A stretch of DNA of 64,000 bases from Candidatus Sodalis pierantonius str. SOPE (GCF_000517405.1 NZ_CP006568.1:930001-994000); one strand, 5' to 3'. Shown: positions 38,288-48,603, counted from the stretch's first letter. Notes: a model not told the origin generated them from the sequence alone. Numbers and translations: made by a program.

Positions 38288-38386
38288 AGTACACCTCAAT
38301 AGTAACAAATAAACAGGAACAACGTAAAACAGCGGCTAATGATAGCTCACCCCGCCAAGCTTGAGAATGGGCGGGTGCATTGTCCC

Positions 38387-39259
38387 TTACGGGGCGGGGG
38401 TGGTCGGCACGGCGTCAAGCCGCCAGTGGTCCACCGCCCAGTTTAACATACTCTCAAGGCGCATAGCGCGCCATTGCGGCGGCAGCGGCTGATTTAACAG
38501 CCCTAGCGCCTGCGCCAGCAGCGGCCGGGGATCGCTCATCGGCAGCGCCGGCGCGTGATTTTGTTTCAACAGCCTCAGCCCCGCCGGCGACAGCGCCAGC
38601 GGCAGATGGACATAATCAGGTTCTTTATAATCTAATTGACGATAGAGCGACAATTGGCGCACCGTCGGCGCGATGAGATCGGCGCCGCGCACCACCTCCG
38701 TCACGTCCATGGCGGCATCATCCACCACCACCGCCAGATTATAAGCGAACAGCCCATCGCGGCGGCGGATGATAAAATCCTCCCGCGCCAACGCAGGGTC
38801 GGCCTCGATTCGGCCCCGCAGCCGGTCGTGGAAATGGAACACCGGCGCGGTTTGACGCAGACGAATGGCCGCGCCCTCGGCGGGGATCCGCCTATCGCGG
38901 CAGTGACCGTCGTAATGACAGCCCAAACTTTGGATACGGCTGCGCGTACAGTCGCAATAGTAGCTCAGGCCGCGTTGGCGCAGCGTCGCCAGCACTCTGA
39001 GATAGGCCTCGTGCCGCTGCGACTGATACATGACCGGCCCGTCCCAATGCAGGCCGTAATGGTTGAGCTGGGGTAAAAGGGTATCGGCGGCGCCGGGCAC
39101 TTCCCGCGGTGGGTCGATATCCTCAATGCGCACCCGCCATTGGCCACCACAGGCGCGCGCCTGCAAATAGCTGTCGAGGGCGGCGACGAGAGAACCGAAA
39201 TGAAGCGCGCCGGACGGCGAAGGGGCGAAACTCCCGATGTAGGGAGCAGAGGTTGGCAT
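38387..39259 (-). CDS. gluQ: Glutamyl-Q tRNA(Asp) synthetase
   Basis: Paralogue of GluRS that attaches glutamate to queuosine-34 of tRNA-Asp. 290 residues. HIGH-type motif is FAPSPSGALHFGSL. The zinc-binding set is CDC, later Tyr/Cys in GCHYDGHC. The KMSKS-equivalent KLSKQNH of E. coli reads RLLKQNHAPALP here, replacing the serine. About 15 residues shorter than E. coli at the C-terminus. The frame is open, but the altered ATP-site loop may reduce activity. Confidence 0.92.
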   Translation of the reverse strand: MPTSAPYIGSFAPSPSGALHFGSLVAALDSYLQARACGGQWRVRIEDIDPPREVPGAADTLLPQLNHYGLHWDGPVMYQSQRHEAYLRVLATLRQRGLSYYCDCTRSRIQSLGCHYDGHCRDRRIPAEGAAIRLRQTAPVFHFHDRLRGRIEADPALAREDFIIRRRDGLFAYNLAVVVDDAAMDVTEVVRGADLIAPTVRQLSLYRQLDYKEPDYVHLPLALSPAGLRLLKQNHAPALPMSDPRPLLAQALGLLNQPLPPQWRAMRLESMLNWAVDHWRLDAVPTTPAP

Positions 39260-39341
39260 GATGGTGAAAAAGGCGTAACTACGCAGCTACCGCGATGTCA
39301 TGATTTTCCCTAAACGACACCGCAGTAATCCGGGTTCACAC

Positions 39342-39797
39342 TTACCCTGCCATCTGTTTTTCGCGAATTTCGGCGAGAGTCTTGCAGTCGATGCACAAAT
39401 CGGCGGTCGGACGCGCTTCCAGGCGACGAATACCGATTTCCACCCCGCAGGATTCGCAGAAGCCGAAATCGTTATCTTCCACTTTCTTGAGGGTTTTCTC
39501 AATTTTCTTGATGAGTTTACGTTCCCGGTCACGATTACGCAGCTCAAGACTGAACTCTTCTTCCTGCGCGGCACGGTCTACCGGATCGGGGAAGTTGGCG
39601 GCCTCATCCTGCATATGCGAGACGGTACGCCCCACTTCATCTCTGAGTTGATTACGCCACGCTTCAAGAATGCGCTTGAAATGCAGAAGCTGGGCTTCAT
39701 TCATGTACTCTTCACCAGGCTTTTGCTGGTATGGTTCCACCCCGGCGATGGCGAGAATGCTCAAGGAGGATGTCTTACGGTTTTGCCCTTCTTGCAT
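39342..39797 (-). CDS. dksA: RNA polymerase-binding transcription factor DksA
   Basis: Secondary-channel factor acting with ppGpp. Start ATG 39797 (AGGAG upstream), MQEGQNRKTSSLSILAIAG, 151 residues as in E. coli. The coiled-coil tip DPVDRAAQEEE has the key aspartates. The zinc finger CESCG...CIDCK is complete. Intact. Confidence 0.98.
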   Translation of the reverse strand: MQEGQNRKTSSLSILAIAGVEPYQQKPGEEYMNEAQLLHFKRILEAWRNQLRDEVGRTVSHMQDEAANFPDPVDRAAQEEEFSLELRNRDRERKLIKKIEKTLKKVEDNDFGFCESCGVEIGIRRLEARPTADLCIDCKTLAEIREKQMAG

Positions 39798-39992
39798 GTT
39801 GCTTCTCCTTCTAATACGCACTAGCGATCCCCAACGTGGGGAAAAAAACAGGCCGCTATAAATAGCAGATGACGTTAAGGTTGGCAATTATTCCTAACGC
39901 CTACTTGACAACGGTGTCAGGAAAGGCGTATTTGGCGCGACGGTAAACTTTGGAAAACTGATGCATTTTACACCATTTCACGGTTCACCGCC

Positions 39993-40700
39993 CTATGAAA
40001 TAATTATCGGCAGCGGCGCGTGGATCCGCATGCCGTGCCGGGATAGCTGACAACCATAGCACAGGACTTCTACGCCTGACTGCTGAGTCTGTAATACCAG
40101 ATCGGCATAGTGGGGGTCAATGTGGCGGGCCGGCGACACCCGGTCGATACCCGAATGCAGCACGGCGAAAAACAGCACCGCACGATACCCCATTTCCGCC
40201 ATTGCCTGTAATTCTCGTAAATGTTTTTGACCCCGTAGCGTTACCGCATCCGGGAAATAGCCCGACTGGTGTTGCAATAACGTCACGGATTTCACCTCAA
40301 TATAGCAGTCCGCGCGGTCTTCTGCCGATAATAACCAATCTATCCTGCTGTTCTCTGCGCCATATCGCACTTCGCCGCGAAGACGCGCGTAGCCCGCCAG
40401 CTTGGGAATCGTTTCAGCCCGCAGCGCTTCCCCAACCAAGGCGTTGGCGCGCAGCGTATTGATCCCTATCAATTGACCGCTGGCGGTTTCAGTTAGTTCC
40501 CAACTGTGCGGATAACGACGTTTGCGATTATCCGAGGTGGAGTACCAAACCGTATCGCCAGGGGTGGCGCAGCCGGTCATAGCGCCGGTGTTGGCGCAGT
40601 GAACCGTTAAGGCTTCCCCATCGGGCGTCACCACATCGGCAAGAAAACGTTTATAGCGCTGTATGAGTCGGGCAGGCTTGAGGGCGGGCTCGAATTGCAT
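39993..40700 (-). CDS. sfsA: Sugar fermentation stimulation protein SfsA
   Basis: 235 residues, starting MQFEPALKPARLIQRYKRFL. It has the nuclease-like core motifs SRIDWLLS, DCYIEVKSVTL and RGQKHLREL of the SfsA family. The biochemical role is poorly defined (DNA-binding regulator or nuclease). AGGA precedes the ATG. It follows the decayed thpR. Intact. Confidence 0.94.
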   Translation of the reverse strand: MQFEPALKPARLIQRYKRFLADVVTPDGEALTVHCANTGAMTGCATPGDTVWYSTSDNRKRRYPHSWELTETASGQLIGINTLRANALVGEALRAETIPKLAGYARLRGEVRYGAENSRIDWLLSAEDRADCYIEVKSVTLLQHQSGYFPDAVTLRGQKHLRELQAMAEMGYRAVLFFAVLHSGIDRVSPARHIDPHYADLVLQTQQSGVEVLCYGCQLSRHGMRIHAPLPIIIS

Positions 40701-40709
40701 GGGTTTTCC

Positions 40710-41079
40710 TTACTGTGGGCCGTCGCGGCGCAGGGGCCAGTCCTGCATCAGCCTATAGCGCACGCGCCGTTGTCAAACGCCGATAGCCAGAGTCCGAATC
40801 GGCTTACGCGGGTCGTCCAGCCCGGCGTGTCCGGCGGTAGCGCCACCGGTTGGGTCGCCTGTCGCCAGAGCGAAATGTGCGGATGAAACGGCAGCGAACT
40901 TTGGTAACAACCGTTGCGGGCCGGCCGGTTTCAGCGGGAAAGCGCGCCGCGCGCCAGTCCACCAACTGACGGCGCCGCGCGGGCGACAGCGTCAGGGCGA
41001 AGAACAGTCGGCGCGGTGCGCAAGACGCGTCGGCGGGCCGGCGGGGGCTCAATGCGGGCATAAGCGGGCTTTTTATCAT
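40710..41079 (-). pseudogene. thpR: RNA 2',3'-cyclic phosphodiesterase, deleted
   Basis: Two-histidine phosphoesterase (LigT). The N-terminal part (RRLFFALTLSPARRRQLVDW) and the C-terminal part (LPFHPHISLWRQATQPVALP) remain; the second has the H-x-S motif. Roughly 80 residues, with the first catalytic H-x-T, are deleted at the join near 40900, where the frame also changes. A further one-base slip near 40755 precedes the end (RYRLMQDWPLRRDGPQ). Position between sfsA and divergent hrpB is as in E. coli. Confidence 0.9.
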
Positions 41080-41195
41080 GAGGTGGCACCCGCGGCCGCG
41101 TTCGCTACGCGCGGCGGGCGGAACCGATCATTGTTCCAGGATGCAGCGATGCTACAATGCCTGCCCTGGAATGTTAACCTTTTCGCGGAGACGTT

Positions 41196-42315
41196 GTGGC
41201 GTTATTACCGGTCAGTGCCGTGGTTGATGAATTGCTCGCCGCCCTGCAAAGCGCCGCGCAGGTGATGCTGCACGCGCCGACCGGCGCCGGCAAATCGACC
41301 TGGCTGCCGCTGGAAATTCTGCGCAGCGGTGGCCTGCCGGGCAGGGTGGTGATGCTGGAGCCGCGGCGCCTGGCGGCTAAGAACGTAGCGCTGCGGCTGG
41401 CGGAATAGTTGGGCGAGCGTCCGGGCCAGACGGTCGGCTACCGGATGCGCAACGAGAGCCGCTGCTGTCCAGCAACCCGGCTGGAGGTGGTTACCGAGGG
41501 CATTTTGACGCGGCAATTGCAGCAGGATCCGGCGCTCGACGGCGTCTCGTTGGTGATCCTGGATGAATTTCACGAGCGCAGCCTGCAGGCGGATCTGGCG
41601 CTGGCGCTGCTGCTGGATGTGCAGCGCGGCCTGCGAGACGATCTGAAGGTGCTTATTATGTCCGCGACCCTTGACGATCGCCGGCTCAGCCAGCTGTTGC
41701 CGCAGGCGCAGGTGATCCGCTCCGCCGGGCGTAGCTTTCCGGTGGAGCGCCGCTATCAGGCGCTGCCGGCCCAGACGCGAACGGAAGAGGCTATTGCCGG
41801 CGCGGCGCAGCAACTGCTGCGACAGCAGGCCGGTTCGCTGCTCCTGTTTTTGCCCGGCGTGGCGGAAATCAACCGGGTGCAGGGGCTGCTTGGCGAGCGG
41901 GTGGCGGAGGAGGTGATGCTGTGCCCCCTTTACGGCGCCTTGCCCCTGGAGGCCCAGCAGCGCGCCATCCGCCCGGCGCCCGAAGGACGCCGCAAGGTGG
42001 TGCTGGCCACCAATATCGCCGAGACCAGCTTAACCATTGAGGGCATTCGCCTGGTGGTGGACAGCGGCCTGGAGTGGCTGATAGCCCCCGGTCTGCTGCA
42101 ACTGAGCCAGAGCCCGGACGCCCGTATCCGTCTGGCGCTGCCGCTGGATATCGCCCGTCCACCGGCCGCTGCAAATCACCCGTGATTTAGCGGCGTTTTG
42201 GCGCGGCGCCTATCGCGAGGTGCAAAAAGAGATGAAAGGGCGTTATCCGAAACACCCCTGGCCGGACGATCCGGCGCGGGCGCTGCCTACCCGGCGTACC
42301 CGTAAAACGTCATAA
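41196..42315 (+). pseudogene. hrpB: ATP-dependent helicase HrpB, truncated remnant
   Basis: DExH-box helicase family. GTG start (GCGGAG site), MALLPVSAVVDELLAAL, Walker A APTGAGKSTWLP. TAG at codon 71 (41406-41408) replaces a Leu in RLAELLGE. DEFHERSLQADLAL and MSATLDD are intact. After TSLTIEGIRLVVD about 240 codons are missing, so the frame jumps to EWLIAPGLLQLSQSPDARI. A second large deletion leads to PLQITRDLAAFWRGAYREVQ and a TAA at 42313. About half the protein is gone. Confidence 0.95.
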
Positions 42316-42404
42316 CGGAAATTCAGAGGTTTCCGCTTTCGGCCAGGCCGGGGTGGGAACAGAGTAGACGGTTTAGCCGTCGGCAGTAGGGAGAGTAATT
42401 AACG

Positions 42405-44909
42405 ATGTCTGGGGATGACCGTGAACCTATCGGACGTCATGGACGACCGTCAGGCCGCAAGGCTCCGCGCAAGGCTGCACCGCGCCGCCGGCGGGATGAT
42501 GATTATGATGATGATGACGAAGAGGAGTACGTGATGCCGCCGCGAAAGGAAAGGGGAGGCGCGCCGCGCAAGAAACGCCGGCTGCTGGGCTGGTTTATCC
42601 GCCTCGTGCTGCTGTTCGTCGTCGTTATCGCTATCTATGGCGTGTATTTGGATGCGCAGGTCCGTCACCGCATCGATGGCAAAGTCTGGCAACTCCCGGC
42701 GGCGGTTTATGGCCGCATGGTGAGTTTGGAGCCGGGAATGTCCTACAGCCGCAGCGACATGGCGACGCTGCTCGAAGGCATGCAGTACCGCGAGGTGTCG
42801 CGAATTACCCGGCCGGGCGAATTCACCGTGCGCGGCAACAGCATTGAGCTGCTGCGCCGGCCGTTCGATTTCCCGGACGGCAAAGAGGGGCAAATCCATG
42901 CCCGTATGACGTTCGCCAAGAATCAGCTCCTGGAGATCAAAAACCAGGACACCCAGCGTAATTTCGGCTTTTTCCGCCTCGATCCGCGTTTGATCACCAT
43001 GTTGCAATCGTCCAAGGGCGAACAGCGGCTGTTCGTACCGCGCGCCGGTTTCCCGGACCTGCTGGTGGATACCCTGATAGCCACCGAAGACCGGCATTTC
43101 TACGAGCATGACGGTATCAGCTTCTCCTCCATCGGCCGCGCCTTGCTGGCCAATATTACCGCCGGTCGCGCGGTGCAGGGGGGGAGTACGCTAACGCAGC
43201 AGCTGGTGAAAAACCTGTTTTTGACCAACGAACGCTCGCTGTGGCGCAAGGCCAATGAAGCCTATATGGCGTTGATCGTCGATTACCGTTACAGCAAGGA
43301 TCGCATCCTGGAGCTGTATCTGAACGAGGTGTATCTCGGCCAGAGCGGCGGCGATCAGATTCGCGGTTTCCCGCTGGCCAGCCTGTACTATTTCGGCCGT
43401 CCGGTGGATGAACTCAGTCTCGATCAGCAGGCGATGCTGGTGGGGATGGTGAAAGGAGCGTCGCTGTATAATCCTTGGCGCAACCCCAAGCTGGCGCTGG
43501 AGCGCCGCAATCTGGTGCTGAAACTGCTGGAGAATCAGCAAATCATCGACGGCGAGCTGTATAACATGCTCAGCGCCCGCCCGCTGGGGGTGCAGCCGCG
43601 CGGGGGGGTATTGACGCCGCAGCCGGCTTTCATGCAGATGGTGCGCGAAGAGCTGCAAAGCAAGCTGGGCGACAAATTCAACGATCTGTCCGGCGTCAAG
43701 ATCTTCACCACCTTGGATTCCCTGTCGCAGGATGCGGCGGAAAAAGCGGTGGAGGCGGGCGTGCCCGCGTTGCGCGCCGGGCGCGGCGTTAAGGATCTGG
43801 AGGCCGCGATGGTGGTAGTCGATCGCTTCAGCGGCGAAGTGCGCGCCATGGTCGGCGGGGCGGAGCCGCAATTCGCCGGCTTTAACCGCGCAATGCAGGC
43901 GCGGCGCTCGGTGGGATCGCTGGCAAAACCGGCCACCTATCTGACCGCGCTGAGCGAGCCGGATAAATATCGGCTCAATACCTGGATTGCCGATGAACCG
44001 ATTACCCTCAAGCAGCCGAACGGCAGCCTATGGTCGCCCAAAAACTATGATCGGCAGTTCCGCGGTAAAGTGATGCTGGTGGATGCGTTGACCAATTCGC
44101 TTAACGTGCCGACGGTCAACCTCGGCCTGTCGGTGGGGCTTGATCGTATTACCTCTACCCTGGTGAAGCTTGGCATACCGTCCTCGGTGCTGAACCCGGT
44201 CCCCTCCATGCTGCTTGGTGCCATCAGCCTCACGCCGATGGAAGTGGCGCAGGAGTTCCAGACCATCGCCAGCGGCGGTAACCATGCCACGCTGTCGGCG
44301 GTGCGATCGGTGATAGAGGAGGACGGCACCGTGCTGTATCAAAGCTTCCCGCAGGCGGAGAGGGTGGTACCGGCCCAGGCCGCTTACTTGACGTTGTATG
44401 CGATGCAACAGGTGGTGGCGCGCGGGACATCGCGTTCGCTGTCGGTGAAATTCCCGTCTTCGCATCTGGCGGCGAAAACCGGGACCACTAACGATTTGCG
44501 CGATAGCTGGTTCGCCGGTATCGACGGCAAAGAGGTGTCCATCGCTTGGGTCGGCCGCGATAACAACGGTCCCGCCAAGTTGACCGGCGCCAACGGCGCG
44601 CTGACGCTGTATCGTCGTTATCTGGAGAACCAGGCGCCGTTGACGCTGAACTTGACGCCGTCGGAGGGTATCAGCCAGATGTCCATCGACTATGCCGGCA
44701 ATTTTGTCTGTAACGGCGGCAGCGTGATGCGCACGTTGCCGGTGTGGACGGACGATCCGCAGTCGCTATGCCAGCCGGCCCAGGCGCAGGTGCAACCACA
44801 GTCTGACGCCGCGCCCAGCGGGCAACCACAGCAAAGCGCCCCGCCGCAGGATGAGCAGAAAGACAGCAACGGCGTGGCGAACTGGATTCGGGAGATGTTC
44901 GGCAAATAA
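42405..44909 (+). CDS. mrcB: Penicillin-binding protein 1B
   Basis: Bifunctional class A peptidoglycan synthase. 834 residues: a charged cytoplasmic tail with a DDDYDDDDEEE stretch, one membrane helix at about 63-82, a UB2H-like domain, and the GT51 domain (EDRHFYEHDGIS with catalytic Glu, GGSTLTQQLVKN, RKANEAYMALI). The transpeptidase domain has SVGSLAKPA with the active Ser, SLN in TNSLNVPT and KTGTTND. A Gln/Pro-rich C-terminal tail follows. No lesion. The activator LpoB is not in this window. Confidence 0.97.
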   Translation: MSGDDREPIGRHGRPSGRKAPRKAAPRRRRDDDYDDDDEEEYVMPPRKERGGAPRKKRRLLGWFIRLVLLFVVVIAIYGVYLDAQVRHRIDGKVWQLPAAVYGRMVSLEPGMSYSRSDMATLLEGMQYREVSRITRPGEFTVRGNSIELLRRPFDFPDGKEGQIHARMTFAKNQLLEIKNQDTQRNFGFFRLDPRLITMLQSSKGEQRLFVPRAGFPDLLVDTLIATEDRHFYEHDGISFSSIGRALLANITAGRAVQGGSTLTQQLVKNLFLTNERSLWRKANEAYMALIVDYRYSKDRILELYLNEVYLGQSGGDQIRGFPLASLYYFGRPVDELSLDQQAMLVGMVKGASLYNPWRNPKLALERRNLVLKLLENQQIIDGELYNMLSARPLGVQPRGGVLTPQPAFMQMVREELQSKLGDKFNDLSGVKIFTTLDSLSQDAAEKAVEAGVPALRAGRGVKDLEAAMVVVDRFSGEVRAMVGGAEPQFAGFNRAMQARRSVGSLAKPATYLTALSEPDKYRLNTWIADEPITLKQPNGSLWSPKNYDRQFRGKVMLVDALTNSLNVPTVNLGLSVGLDRITSTLVKLGIPSSVLNPVPSMLLGAISLTPMEVAQEFQTIASGGNHATLSAVRSVIEEDGTVLYQSFPQAERVVPAQAAYLTLYAMQQVVARGTSRSLSVKFPSSHLAAKTGTTNDLRDSWFAGIDGKEVSIAWVGRDNNGPAKLTGANGALTLYRRYLENQAPLTLNLTPSEGISQMSIDYAGNFVCNGGSVMRTLPVWTDDPQSLCQPAQAQVQPQSDAAPSGQPQQSAPPQDEQKDSNGVANWIREMFGK

Positions 44910-44957
44910 GCCCCGCAGGCGGGCGCTGCCCTATTCTGGCGCCGCCCGGCAAAGAAC

Positions 44958-45728
44958 CTAGGGTCCCGGCAGCGCGGAGGGTGACGGCAGTAGCCGCATC
45001 GCCCCGGCGGCGGGTGGATAGTCGCGCCAGTGGCCGTGTGGGCCCTGCGGTAATAAATTACGTTTCGTTGTCGCCGCGCGTTGGCGGCTCAAGAGTGTAG
45101 ACGGGGATAACACCACCCGGGAGAAAGCGGTGAAGAATTGCTCCAGGCGCGCAAAGCTCCCCGCATCCTGGGCAAACACCGATGAGTTGTCCACCAAATT
45201 GGTCAGCAAAAATACCAAATCCTGCCGTGGCGTATCGACCTTTAGCTGTCCCTGCTGCCAGGCATATTCCACCGCCTGGCTAATCACGTCCTGCATAGTC
45301 TGCGTGAACGACGCCAGGGAGCGACAGGCGGCTTCGGAAAGCACATCGCTCTCAAGGCGCAGCCGGCCAATCAAACTCCAGGGATGTCTGCCCTTATCAT
45401 CAGGGGTATATTTGCGATACAGCCGGTAGTTATACGCCACCACCTGGGCGACTTTTTGTTCGAGCGTGGTGGTGGTATCCAGCCAGATAATACTGTGATT
45501 CTTCTTGGCTTCGGCCACATATTCCCGCACCACGATTTCCACGAGATGATTTTTATTGCCGAAATGATAATGAATATTGGTGGTGGTGATCTTTAAGGCT
45601 TTAGCGATAACGCCAAAGGTGGTCTTATGGTAACCATGAGCAATCAGCAAGTTGCGCGTGACCTCTTTGATCTTTTCTTGCATTGAGCTGCTGGTTGTCA
45701 GGCCCTGGTTGTATTCTGGTTTTGACAT
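44958..45728 (-). CDS. TetR-family transcriptional regulator
   Basis: 256 residues with start at ATG 45728 (AGAGGGG upstream), MSKPEYNQGLTTSSSMQEKI. The TetR HTH is GYHKTTFGVIAKALKITTTN followed by IHYHFGNKNHLVEI. The C-terminal domain is the variable ligand domain, ending in a Pro/Arg-rich tail that may be a read-through addition. It is transcribed towards mrcB and divergent from nothing nearby; the MaoC gene lies upstream on the same strand. It may have controlled the catabolic island. Intact. Confidence 0.82.
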   Translation of the reverse strand: MSKPEYNQGLTTSSSMQEKIKEVTRNLLIAHGYHKTTFGVIAKALKITTTNIHYHFGNKNHLVEIVVREYVAEAKKNHSIIWLDTTTTLEQKVAQVVAYNYRLYRKYTPDDKGRHPWSLIGRLRLESDVLSEAACRSLASFTQTMQDVISQAVEYAWQQGQLKVDTPRQDLVFLLTNLVDNSSVFAQDAGSFARLEQFFTAFSRVVLSPSTLLSRQRAATTKRNLLPQGPHGHWRDYPPAAGAMRLLPSPSALPGP

Positions 45729-45925
45729 AATCCCCTCTAGGCCAGCGAATGCCACTGCTCCCTGCAACACCTATGGCTTTATCTGCATATTATGATTAAT
45801 GGGTGACGGTAGGCAGAATATTTAGCGTTTTTTCAGGGGGATAGCAAAACACCGCGCGTTATTTTGCGCGAGGAGAATGGCGGCGCTTCAAAGCGAAGAC
45901 GCCGCGCCGGCGGCCTGTAGCGATC

Positions 45926-46405
45926 CTATTGCTGCATCATTAACTGGGTTTCGCCCTGCTGCACGACAGCCTCATGCTGATTGATCATCCGCAGGGCAAA
46001 GGTCACGATACCTCTATCGGCCCGCTTGGTCGGCCGCTTGCTCACCACGGTAATTTCGGCATAAATGCGATCGCCCGGCAGCAGCGGCGCGCAGAATGAC
46101 CAGTTCCAGCCCAGGGTCGCGATGCCGCACAGCCGCACCGTCGAACGGGTTTTCAAGCCGTCGATGAGCGCCAGCCCTAATAAACCTTGGGCGATGCGGC
46201 CGGGAAACCCCTGCTGGCGGGCGAAAGTATCCATCCATATGCACGTCAAAAAATCGCCGGTAATGCCCGCGAACGCGACAATATGCGACTCCGTGAGGGT
46301 TATCGCCTGGGTATCATAACGATCCCCCGGCTGCAAAGCGCCATAACCGTATTCGCCGGCCGGTAACTGCCGTCCCGTGTCGGGGACGGTAGCGGATGGT
46401 GACAT
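45926..46405 (-). CDS. MaoC-like (hotdog fold) dehydratase-type protein
   Basis: 159 residues. The central part (TLTESHIVAFAGITGDFLTC, then FPGRIAQGLLGLALIDGL and LLPGDRIYAEITVVSKRPTK) is the MaoC/R-hydratase hotdog fold that hydrates enoyl-CoA. The hydratase-2 motif G-D-x-N-P-(I)-H reads GDFLTCIW, so both the usual Asn and the catalytic His are replaced. The frame is open, but catalysis by the standard mechanism is doubtful; it could be an early pseudogene or a divergent member. Confidence 0.75.
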   Translation of the reverse strand: MSPSATVPDTGRQLPAGEYGYGALQPGDRYDTQAITLTESHIVAFAGITGDFLTCIWMDTFARQQGFPGRIAQGLLGLALIDGLKTRSTVRLCGIATLGWNWSFCAPLLPGDRIYAEITVVSKRPTKRADRGIVTFALRMINQHEAVVQQGETQLMMQQ

Positions 46406-46451
46406 ACTACCTCCTTTATTTGCGCCGCGCCCGCTTGCGGCTGGCGCGGAT

Positions 46452-47230
46452 CTATAGGCGTTGCAGGGTTAACCCGCCGTCGGCGTGGATAACCGAGCCG
46501 GTGGCGAAAAACGCCTCGGGTTTGATAAGCATGGCGACAGCTGCGGTGATATCATCGCCTTGTCCCCAGCGCTGTGCGGGGACCAGACCGTCGCCGATAA
46601 GACGGTCATATTTCTCATTCACGCCGGCGGTCATATCGGTACGGATGATGCCGGGACGGACCTCAAAAACCCCGATACCGTCAGCGGCCAGACGCGCTGC
46701 CATTCCCTGCGCCACTATGGCGAGTCCCGCTTTGGCGACGCAATATTCCAGCCGGTTCACCGACACCATTTGCGCGGAACAGGAAGAAATAAAAACGATG
46801 CTGCGCGCGCCTTCCGCGGCTGGCCTGGTCAGCATGCGTTTGGCGACCGCTTGGGCGAAAAAAAACGCCCCACGCAGATTGGTGTTCAGTACCGCATCAA
46901 AATTTGCCGTCGTGGTGTCGAGCACATCCAACCGCTCAGGGGGCGCAATGCCGGCATTGGAAACCAGTACCGCAATCGGTCCCAACTGCCGCTCAATGCT
47001 ATCAAGCACGGCGGCATGGCCCGCCGTCGAGGCAATGTCGCTGGCGAAATAGCCGACCGGTACGCCGTACTTTTCCAGCTCTGCCACGGCGGCGCGCGTG
47101 GGCGCATCGGCCTCACCGATGCCGGTCACCGCGATGGGATGGCCGCCAGCCGTCTGGCGATGGCCAAACCAATGCCCAGGCGCCCGCCGGTGATTAATGC
47201 GGTAGCGGCCTGACGTTGCTGAGGCATCAT
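46452..47230 (-). pseudogene. Short-chain dehydrogenase/reductase, frameshifted
   Basis: Start at ATG 47230 (MMPQQRQAATALITGGRLGI, with the Rossmann Gly-rich loop). The frame shifts near 47145 in RRLA-(A)-GHPIAVTG. The rest is intact: VLVSNAGIAP, IVFISSC with the Ser, YCVAKAG with the catalytic Tyr and Lys, RPGIIRTDM. The closest generic name is a 3-ketoacyl-ACP reductase-type SDR; the substrate is unknown. The start overlaps the preceding stop (ATGA), so it is the last gene of the decayed operon. Confidence 0.88.
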
Positions 47231-48603
47231 GCGTCTCCTAGGGGGCTGAAAAACGTCAGATAGGGGCCATTTTCCGCCATTCGCTGCACATAAAGCGCCA
47301 GCTCGCGCAGATGATAATTCCCCCACATGGTGGCTTCGCCGAACGGGTTGCGGTGGCCTTCCGGCACATAATCCCAGCCGTTGGGGCGATGGTATTGGCT
47401 GTGCAGCAAGAGGCCTTGATGCTGCGGCGACAGACTGAGATAGCGGTCGTCCAGCAGCGTCTGCAGCACGGTCAATCCGGCCTGGCGGTAGCGGTCCGCG
47501 CCGGGGCGGTGTTGGCCGTCGAGCCAGGCGCCGAATCGCAACAGGCCCTGCGCCGCAATCGCCGCGGCGGAGCTGTCCACGGGCTCGACGGCGTTGGCGG
47601 GATCCGAGTCTTTTTCATAGGGCGCCTCGAGCGTGGCCAGGCCGGGGGCGCCGGTATCCCAATAGGGAATGCCGTCGAGGGTGGTAAACGCCAGATAAAA
47701 ATCGCAAACGGCGGCGGCCTTTTCCAACGCCGCCATGGTGTGGGTTCTGTCCTGCGAGGCGCGCCATGTCTCGGCGGGCAGCGCCTGCAAATACTCCAGC
47801 AGCTCCGCGAAACCGCATATCGCCCAGCTCAGACCGCGGGTCCAGGTAGAGAAGCCGGAGTAGCCTTGCTGGGTGCCGACGCAGCGAAATGCGCCGTTGC
47901 GCGGGTTGAAGATTGCCTCGTGGGCCGATCGGCCGCGGATATCATAAATATCCCGACCTTCGCCGTAGAATACGCAATAGCGCGCTGGTGAGGGCATGGG
48001 CCAGGAAGCGATCCAACAGTGAGATGGCCTCATCGCCCTCGACTTTCATTTACTGCCCCAGATCGTGTGCCAACAGCAACACCCGCAGGGTACGCAGCGT
48101 GTCGATAAACAGCGAGTGTGCCCCGTTAAAGGAGTGGATATAACCTTCACCGGCGCCGAGAGAGGTCCAGCGGTAGGCTTGCACCGCCCCTGAACAGCGA
48201 AGCGCCAACCGGTAATAATCTTGGCGGCCCGGATCGGCCGGCAGCTTTCCTTCTGCCATCAGGCGCAGCAAATTACCGTAAGTGCTCACTTGGTTGAAAC
48301 CGTGATCATGCTCGCCGAAATGGGTAATATGCTGCGGCATATCGACGCGGATGCGCGTCAGCGCCCGATCCAGAAAAGCCTGCTCGCCGGTGGCATCGAA
48401 TTGCAGCAGCGCGCTGCCGTATTCAAATCCCTGCGTCCAATCCGTCCAGCCTTTGGGCTGATAGCGTCCGGCGACGGTATGCACCGGCGCGCCCTGGGCG
48501 CGATCGAAATCGGCATCTATGGCGCTGATTTTGCTGGCCGATAGCGCCCACATACGGTTTATCGCGGGCAGCAAACGGGCCGGGGTCAGGGTGTGATTTT
48601 CAT
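47227..48603 (-). pseudogene. GH88-like (unsaturated glucuronyl hydrolase-type) enzyme, broken
   Basis: (alpha/alpha)6-barrel hydrolase. Landmarks are WTDWTQGFEYGSALLQFDAT, GFNQVSTYGNLLRLM, RCVGTQQGYSGFSTWTRGLS (the TQGY/W-x-RG segment typical of the family), YWDTGAPG and EPVDSSAAAIAAQGLL. Lesions: the start ATG 48603 (GAGGATC site) is one base out of frame with the body, a TAA lies at 48050-48052, and a frame shift lies near 47985 in TSA-RYCVFYGEG. The substrate is presumably an unsaturated uronide or similar sugar acid; this is inferred only from the fold. Confidence 0.75.
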
